Shown here: one piece after another, positions 6,376 to 10,544 of the stretch
How positions within the stretch are numbered: position 1 is the first letter of the stretch
How the letters are laid out: each line of letters opens with the position of its first letter
Origin: Candidatus Delongbacteria bacterium
GTDB lineage: Bacteria > CAIWAD01 > BS150m-G50
Assembly (NCBI GenBank): GCA_016784425.1
Contig: JADHUQ010000072.1
Coordinates: 1 to 10,544, forward strand
Direction of reading: 5' to 3'
DNA length: 10,544 nt
Position numbers and translations under genes: made by a program
The notes under the pieces: model-generated
What the model saw: only the letters and a program-made list of their open reading frames with translations
Told to the model about the DNA's origin: nothing
Databases searched by the model: none

Positions 6376-7320
6376 ATGAGCAAAACTATTATCATAGCAC
6401 TCGGTGGCAATGCCATCACGCTACCGAACGAACCGAATACAATTCCCAACCAGTTTCGCAATGTCCGTCGTAGTCTCACCTATTTGGAACCGCTGTTGAC
6501 AGGTGGGCATCGACTTGTAATTACACATGGCAACGGCCCGCAGGTCGGTGTTGCGCTCAGCCGTGTGGAGGCTACCCGCGAGGATTTCATTTATCTGCCA
6601 CTGGGGATTCTCGACGCCGATACGCAGGGTGGCATGGGGTATATGATAGAGCAGTTGGTATACAACTCCCTGCGAGGAAGCAACATCCAGCGACCGGTGG
6701 CGACCCTGGTGACCCAGGTGATAGTTGACGAGCATGATCCCTCCCTGAAACAACCCACCAAGTTCATCGGTAAGAGCTACAACGAAGCAGAAGCGCGCTA
6801 TCTGCAACAGGACAGCAACTGGGTCATGCGACAGGATACCGGCCGTGGTTGGCGGCGTGTCGTCGGTTCTCCCGTTCCCTGCGAAATTGTCAACGCGGCA
6901 GCTATTAAGGCATTATTGGACACTGATCATGTCGTGATTGCCTGCGGTGGTGGTGGCATACCGGTTTACAGGATGCCCAACGGTGCACTTGAGGGTGTTG
7001 ATGCTGTGATCGATAAGGACCGCACCGCAGCACTTCTGGGAACACAGATCAAGGCGGACGAGTTCTATATCCTTACGGAGGTGGAGCGGGTCAGTCTCAA
7101 CTTCGGTACACCCGATCAGCAGGACCTGGACCACATGACCCTCAGCGAGGCACGTCGTTATCTGGCAGCTGACCACTTTCCACCTGGTTCGATGGGACCG
7201 AAAATTCAGGCGGCAATAAATTTTCTTGAACAGGGCGGTCGACGGGCCGTCATCACCTCCTTTACCGGTGTTGCTGCCACTCTGGCGGGCAAAGGGGGTA
7301 CTTTCATAGAGGCTGACTGA
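6376..7320 (+). CDS. arcC: Carbamate kinase
   Basis: A 314-residue cytoplasmic kinase of the amino-acid-kinase fold that interconverts carbamoyl phosphate plus ADP with carbamate plus ATP; in fermentation it runs toward ATP. Visible signatures are ALGGNA (8-13), THGNGPQVG (50-58), ILDADTQGGMGYMIEQ (78-93, diagnostic for carbamate kinase), ACGGGGIPV (189-197), DKDRTAALLG (213-222), SMGPKIQAA (272-280) and AGKGGT (304-309). Length is normal for the family and nothing is missing. AAAGGA lies 8 bases before the ATG and a strong promoter lies directly upstream. sucC follows after 43 bases, so the genes are probably co-transcribed. No arcA, arcB, oxamate or putrescine carbamoyltransferase gene is next to it, so the source of carbamoyl phosphate is unknown. 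It could also recycle cyanate- or allantoin-derived carbamoyl phosphate. Confidence 0.95.
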   Translation: MSKTIIIALGGNAITLPNEPNTIPNQFRNVRRSLTYLEPLLTGGHRLVITHGNGPQVGVALSRVEATREDFIYLPLGILDADTQGGMGYMIEQLVYNSLRGSNIQRPVATLVTQVIVDEHDPSLKQPTKFIGKSYNEAEARYLQQDSNWVMRQDTGRGWRRVVGSPVPCEIVNAAAIKALLDTDHVVIACGGGGIPVYRMPNGALEGVDAVIDKDRTAALLGTQIKADEFYILTEVERVSLNFGTPDQQDLDHMTLSEARRYLAADHFPPGSMGPKIQAAINFLEQGGRRAVITSFTGVAATLAGKGGTFIEAD

Positions 7321-7363
7321 CCGGAACAGCGGTTGATTCAGCAACGATAACTACGGAGTTAGA

Positions 7364-8530
7364 ATGAAAATCCATGAATATCAGGCGAAGGAAATCCTGC
7401 GCAGATTCAAGGTGCCGGTACCAAAGGGCTTTCTCGTCCAGGGTGCGGCAGTGGCAGAGGAAATATATCACCGGCTGGGTACAGCGGTCGTGATTGTCAA
7501 AGCGCAGATTCACGCAGGCGGTCGCGGCAAGGGTGGTGGTGTCAGGATCGCCCGTAGCCCCAAAGAAGCGGTTCAGATGGCACGTGAAATACTCGGCATG
7601 CAGCTGGTTACACATCAGACCGGTCCGGAGGGTAAGCAGGTCAATCGGCTCCTGATCGAGCAGGGTGTTGAGATTGCCAGGGAGCTCTATCTTGGAGTTG
7701 TACTGGATCGTTCAACCGGACGCGATGTAATCATGGCGTCTACCGAGGGGGGGATGGAAATTGAGAAAATCGCTTCGGAAAATCCGGAGTTGATTTTCAA
7801 AGAGAACATCCATCCCGGTCTTGGCATGAGACCCTATCAGGCCCGGCGCCTGGCGTTCAAGTTAGGACTCTCCGGAGTCCAGTTTAAGAATGCCGTCAGC
7901 TTTATACTGGCTCTGTATAAGGCTTACAGCGAAACCGACGCCTCTTTGGCGGAGATCAATCCGCTGGTGGTGACCACCGATGGTGAAGTCATGGCTCTGG
8001 ACGCCAAAATGAATTTCGATGATAATGCCCTGGGACGGCACCCGGATATCGCACAGCTGCGCGATGCCGAAGAGGAGGAACCGACCGAGGCGGAAGCCGC
8101 ACAATACGGTCTCAACTATATCAAGCTCGACGGAAATGTCGGTTGTATGGTGAACGGAGCCGGTCTGGCGATGGCCACCATGGATATCATCAAGCTGGCG
8201 GGTGGCGAGCCAGCCAATTTTCTCGATGTCGGTGGAACCGCCTCCGCTGAAACTGTCGGTAAAGGTTTCAATCTCATTCTGCGTGATCCGAATGTACGGG
8301 CAATCCTGATCAACATCTTCGGTGGTATCGTCCGCTGTGATCGGGTAGCTAACGGCGTGATACAGGCTGTCAAGGAGCGCGGCGTCACCGTACCGGTGAT
8401 AGTGCGACTGGATGGAACCAACGCCAGTGAGGCCGCCGAGATCCTGGCGGCAGCCGATATAGACATAACGGTCGCGGACAACCTCGAAGACGCCGCCGGC
8501 AAGGTGGTAGCAGCACTCAATCGGGAGTAA
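7364..8530 (+). CDS. sucC: Succinyl-CoA synthetase (ADP/GDP-forming), beta subunit
   Basis: A 388-residue beta subunit of the TCA-cycle enzyme that couples succinyl-CoA cleavage to NTP formation. The N-terminal ATP-grasp domain starts with HEYQAKE (4-10) and includes KAQIHAGGRGKGGGV (46-60), LAEINPLV (195-202) and the Mg-binding DAKMNFDDNA (213-222). The C-terminal CoA-ligase domain has GCMVNGAGLAMATMD (260-274), LDVGGTAS (287-294) and NIFGGIVRCD (317-326). Residue 20 is Pro, as in the E. coli enzyme; GTP-specific mammalian subunits are reported to have Gln there, so ATP use is at least likely. A CGGAG Shine-Dalgarno precedes the ATG. The gene sits between arcC (43-base gap) and sucD (3-base gap), so SucC and SucD should be made together. 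A related malate-CoA ligase (MtkA) is an alternative, but the motifs fit SucC better. Confidence 0.95.
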   Translation: MKIHEYQAKEILRRFKVPVPKGFLVQGAAVAEEIYHRLGTAVVIVKAQIHAGGRGKGGGVRIARSPKEAVQMAREILGMQLVTHQTGPEGKQVNRLLIEQGVEIARELYLGVVLDRSTGRDVIMASTEGGMEIEKIASENPELIFKENIHPGLGMRPYQARRLAFKLGLSGVQFKNAVSFILALYKAYSETDASLAEINPLVVTTDGEVMALDAKMNFDDNALGRHPDIAQLRDAEEEEPTEAEAAQYGLNYIKLDGNVGCMVNGAGLAMATMDIIKLAGGEPANFLDVGGTASAETVGKGFNLILRDPNVRAILINIFGGIVRCDRVANGVIQAVKERGVTVPVIVRLDGTNASEAAEILAAADIDITVADNLEDAAGKVVAALNRE

Positions 8531-8533
8531 GAA

Positions 8534-9403
8534 ATGGCAATTCTACTGGATGATAACAGTAAGGTGATAGTACAGGGCATTACCGGTGCGGAAGGCACTT
8601 TCCACACTGAGCGGATGCTCGCCTACGGCACCAATGTGGTCGGGGGAATTACTCCCGGCAAAGGGGGACAGGAGCATCTCGGGCGCCCGGTTTTCAATAC
8701 GGTGCAAGACGCAGTGGAAGCTACCGACGCCGATACTTCCGTCATATTTGTCCCCCCGCCCTTTGCCGCCGATGCAATTCTGGAAGCGGCTGCAGGGGGA
8801 ATCCGGCTGGTGGTCTGTATCTCTGAAGGCATTCCCACCAGCGATATGATTATGGTTAATGAATACCTGCGGGAACGTGGCACAACGCTGATCGGCCCCA
8901 ACTGCCCCGGTATTATCTCCCCGGGTCTCAGTAAGGCCGGCATCATGCCTGACTTCATCCACCTGCAGGGCGGTGTCGGGGTTATCTCCCGCAGCGGCAC
9001 ACTGACTTACGAAGCGGTCTGGCAGCTGACTTCGCTCGGAATCGGCCAGTCTACCTGTATTGGTATCGGCGGAGATCCGATCATCGGGACTACTCACCGT
9101 GACGCGGTAGAGCTGTTCAACAATGATCCGCAGACAGAAGCCATCATCCTCATCGGCGAGATTGGTGGTGCGGCCGAGGAGGAAGCCGCCCTCTGGATCG
9201 CAGACCATGTTGATAAACCGGTAGTGGCTTTTATTGCCGGCGTCACCGCTCCCAGGGGAAAACGGATGGGGCATGCCGGGGCCATCATCGCCGGTGGCAA
9301 AGGTACAGCAACCGAAAAGATGAGTGCACTGCGCGAAGCAGGGGTTGTTGTATCCGATTCTCCGGCGACAATCGGCAGACTGACACAGGAAGTTCTGCAA
9401 TAA
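8534..9403 (+). CDS. sucD: Succinyl-CoA synthetase, alpha subunit
   Basis: A 289-residue alpha subunit that binds CoA and carries the phospho-histidine intermediate. The N-terminal CoA-binding Rossmann domain shows VIVQGITGAEGTFHTERM (11-28), GGITPGKGG (37-45) and IGPNCPGIISPG (120-131). The ligase domain contains SRSGTLTYE (152-160), GIGGDPIIGTTH (177-188) and GEIGG (208-212). The active-site His is H247 in MGHAGAIIAGGKGTA, matching H246 of the E. coli enzyme. Length and motifs are complete. The start lies three bases after the sucC stop, with GGGAG inside the end of sucC serving as Shine-Dalgarno, so the two genes are translationally close. No clear terminator was seen downstream before ndk. 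Confidence 0.96.
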   Translation: MAILLDDNSKVIVQGITGAEGTFHTERMLAYGTNVVGGITPGKGGQEHLGRPVFNTVQDAVEATDADTSVIFVPPPFAADAILEAAAGGIRLVVCISEGIPTSDMIMVNEYLRERGTTLIGPNCPGIISPGLSKAGIMPDFIHLQGGVGVISRSGTLTYEAVWQLTSLGIGQSTCIGIGGDPIIGTTHRDAVELFNNDPQTEAIILIGEIGGAAEEEAALWIADHVDKPVVAFIAGVTAPRGKRMGHAGAIIAGGKGTATEKMSALREAGVVVSDSPATIGRLTQEVLQ

Positions 9404-9539
9404 TCGATATCAGCTTTCAAATTTATGTGATACATTTCCTTTGCGCCGATCTGAGTGGGTGTTACGAGTGTCCCCTTAACTGCAGGCGATAACCAATCGC
9501 TCCAGGATCAGCCATAACTATAAACTCGATGGAGTAACT

Positions 9540-9962
9540 GTGGAAAGAACACTCATGATCGTCAAGCCCGACGGCGTGCGGAAGCGCCATTGTGGCGATA
9601 TAATCTCCTTCCTGGAAAAAAACGATCTGGATATCATCGGCATGCGCCTGGTCAAGCTGACCGCAACAACCGCCGGGGAATTCTATGATATTCATCGCGG
9701 TAAACCCTTTTACAACGACCTGCTTGCCTACATGACCTCCGGCAAAGTGATCGTGATCGCTCTGCAGGCAGAGAATGCCGTTGCGCGGATGCGAGAGATC
9801 ATCGGTGCCACCAACCCCCGGGATGCCGCGGAAGGAACCATCCGCCAACTCTACGCTGAGAGCATCGAATCCAACGCGGTTCATGGCTCCGATACACCCG
9901 AGAACGGCAGGCGTGAAGTTGGGTTCTTCTTCTCAGAAAAAGATTTGTTGGAAACCACCTGA
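9540..9962 (+). CDS. ndk: Nucleoside diphosphate kinase
   Basis: A 140-residue enzyme that moves the gamma phosphate between NTPs and NDPs through a phospho-histidine, keeping GTP, CTP and UTP in balance with ATP. ERTLMIVKPDGV (2-13) is the family N terminus, the catalytic His is H115 in SNAVHGSD (111-118), and GATNPRDAAEGTIRQ (89-103) and the final REVGFFF segment are also typical. The start is GTG, preceded by TGGAG six bases away; no ATG gives the conserved N terminus. It lies 136 bases after sucD in the same direction. It may be transcribed with sucCD or from its own weak promoter; a small hairpin (GCGAT-AACCA-ATCGC, about 9485-9499) is present in the gap. The alternative name for a GTP-regenerating partner of SucCD is inference from position. 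Confidence 0.95.
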   Translation: MERTLMIVKPDGVRKRHCGDIISFLEKNDLDIIGMRLVKLTATTAGEFYDIHRGKPFYNDLLAYMTSGKVIVIALQAENAVARMREIIGATNPRDAAEGTIRQLYAESIESNAVHGSDTPENGRREVGFFFSEKDLLETT

Positions 9963-10170
9963 TCCAAATTGGATTGGTTTTCAACAACGCATTATTACTA
10001 TTGGCCGCACGACCTGGAGCAGCGTCACTCATCAGAATAACAGTTCCAGAGGATATTTTCGCTCCAGCCACTATTGCTGAAGCGACCTGGGAAGAGTACA
10101 AGTGGTTGTTTGAAGAAAACCTGCAAAGACAACTTCTTCTGAGGATCACATTAACCAGAGGAGACGTACC

Positions 10171-10544
10171 ATGAAGTATGCTTCGATCCCGGCTATGTTT
10201 TTCGCAACGACAGTACGGTACCCGCAACGACCCGCTTTTTCCAGTCTGGTAGCAGGTGAATACCAGGATCTCTCCTATGCTGAAGCCGGTTTGCAGGTAC
10301 GTCGACTCGCAATCGCCCTCAAGGAGAAACTGGGATTGGAGCGGGGCGACCGGGCGTCAATCATCTCCTTTAACCGTTACGAATGGGCGTTGGCAGATCT
10401 GGCGCTTGGCTCTCTGGGTGTGGTTACAGCTCCGGTCTATCCCAATCTGCCCGCCGAGCTGGCTGCCAAAGTGCTGCGCGATGCCACCCCTGTAGTGGTT
10501 GTGGTCGAGGATGACGAACAGCTGGAGAAAATTCTCAGCGTCCG
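10171..10544 (+). CDS. AMP-forming acyl-CoA synthetase (long-chain fatty acid CoA ligase-like), 5' part
   Basis: The first 124 codons of a gene that runs off the window. The reading frame is open from the ATG at 10171 to the edge. The product starts MKYASIPAMFFATTVRYPQR and shows the usual N-terminal pattern of the ANL superfamily of long-chain acyl-CoA ligases (FadD15 type): RPAFSS near 20-25, a DLSYAEA segment at 33-39, LGLERGDRASIISFNRYEWA (54-73) and VTAPVYPNLPAE (85-96). Such enzymes activate a carboxylic acid with ATP to an acyl-adenylate, then to acyl-CoA. The ATP/AMP signature motifs lie further downstream and cannot be checked, so the substrate is open. AGAGGAG lies about 7 bases before the ATG. 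A 66-codon upstream frame overlaps its start by ATGA. Confidence 0.8.
   Translation, partial: MKYASIPAMFFATTVRYPQRPAFSSLVAGEYQDLSYAEAGLQVRRLAIALKEKLGLERGDRASIISFNRYEWALADLALGSLGVVTAPVYPNLPAELAAKVLRDATPVVVVVEDDEQLEKILSV

Noticed and set aside
8543..9400. 285-codon minus-strand open frame opposite sucD
   Set aside because: It mirrors nearly the whole of sucD, a highly conserved enzyme; long antisense frames are common opposite such genes and there is no ribosome site.
10256..10495. 79-codon plus-strand frame at the right edge
   Set aside because: It is out of frame with the acyl-CoA synthetase, whose translation matches a known family and stays open to the window edge.

Overview
The window reads as ordinary chromosome from a gammaproteobacterium, possibly a sulfur- or nitrogen-metabolising chemolithotroph. 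That placement is inference: it rests on an octaheme cytochrome c of the hydroxylamine-oxidoreductase (HAO) type, the general style of the genes and Shine-Dalgarno sites, and a tRNA gene with no encoded CCA end. No sequence search was possible. There is no CRISPR array, intact insertion sequence or recognisable prophage.

Left part (1-3400). The window opens inside a tRNA-Thr(CGU) gene followed by a hairpin terminator. On the minus strand lie an exported octaheme cytochrome of the HAO family, standing alone without the usual partner cytochromes, and a small four-helix membrane protein of the Phage_holin_4_2/YvlD type. Divergent from the latter, on the plus strand, is an exported DUF1460 protein, a cysteine amidase-like NlpC/P60 relative.

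Middle part (3400-6375). A TetR-family repressor on the minus strand is separated by about 850 gene-free bases from a plus-strand cation diffusion facilitator (CDF) metal exporter. The gap holds direct repeats, a composite palindrome that looks like a TetR-type operator, leader-like elements with no reading frame behind them, and a good promoter just before the CDF gene. The CDF protein ends in two related cytoplasmic domains instead of one.

Right part (6320-10544). A near-consensus promoter drives a plus-strand group: carbamate kinase (arcC), the two succinyl-CoA synthetase subunits (sucC, sucD), then nucleoside diphosphate kinase (ndk) and the start of an AMP-forming acyl-CoA synthetase cut off by the window edge. 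arcC, sucC and sucD are close enough to be one operon; ndk and the synthetase follow in the same direction after gaps of 136 and 208 bases. Four of the five enzymes make, use or interconvert nucleoside triphosphates through acyl or carbamoyl phosphates, acyl-CoA or phospho-histidine, so the cluster looks like a substrate-level phosphorylation and CoA-activation module. The carbamate kinase has no arginine deiminase or carbamoyltransferase gene beside it.

Nothing in the window is clearly an undescribed system. The most interesting points are the orphan HAO-type cytochrome, the arcC-sucCD-ndk grouping, and the regulatory-looking DNA between tetR and the CDF gene.
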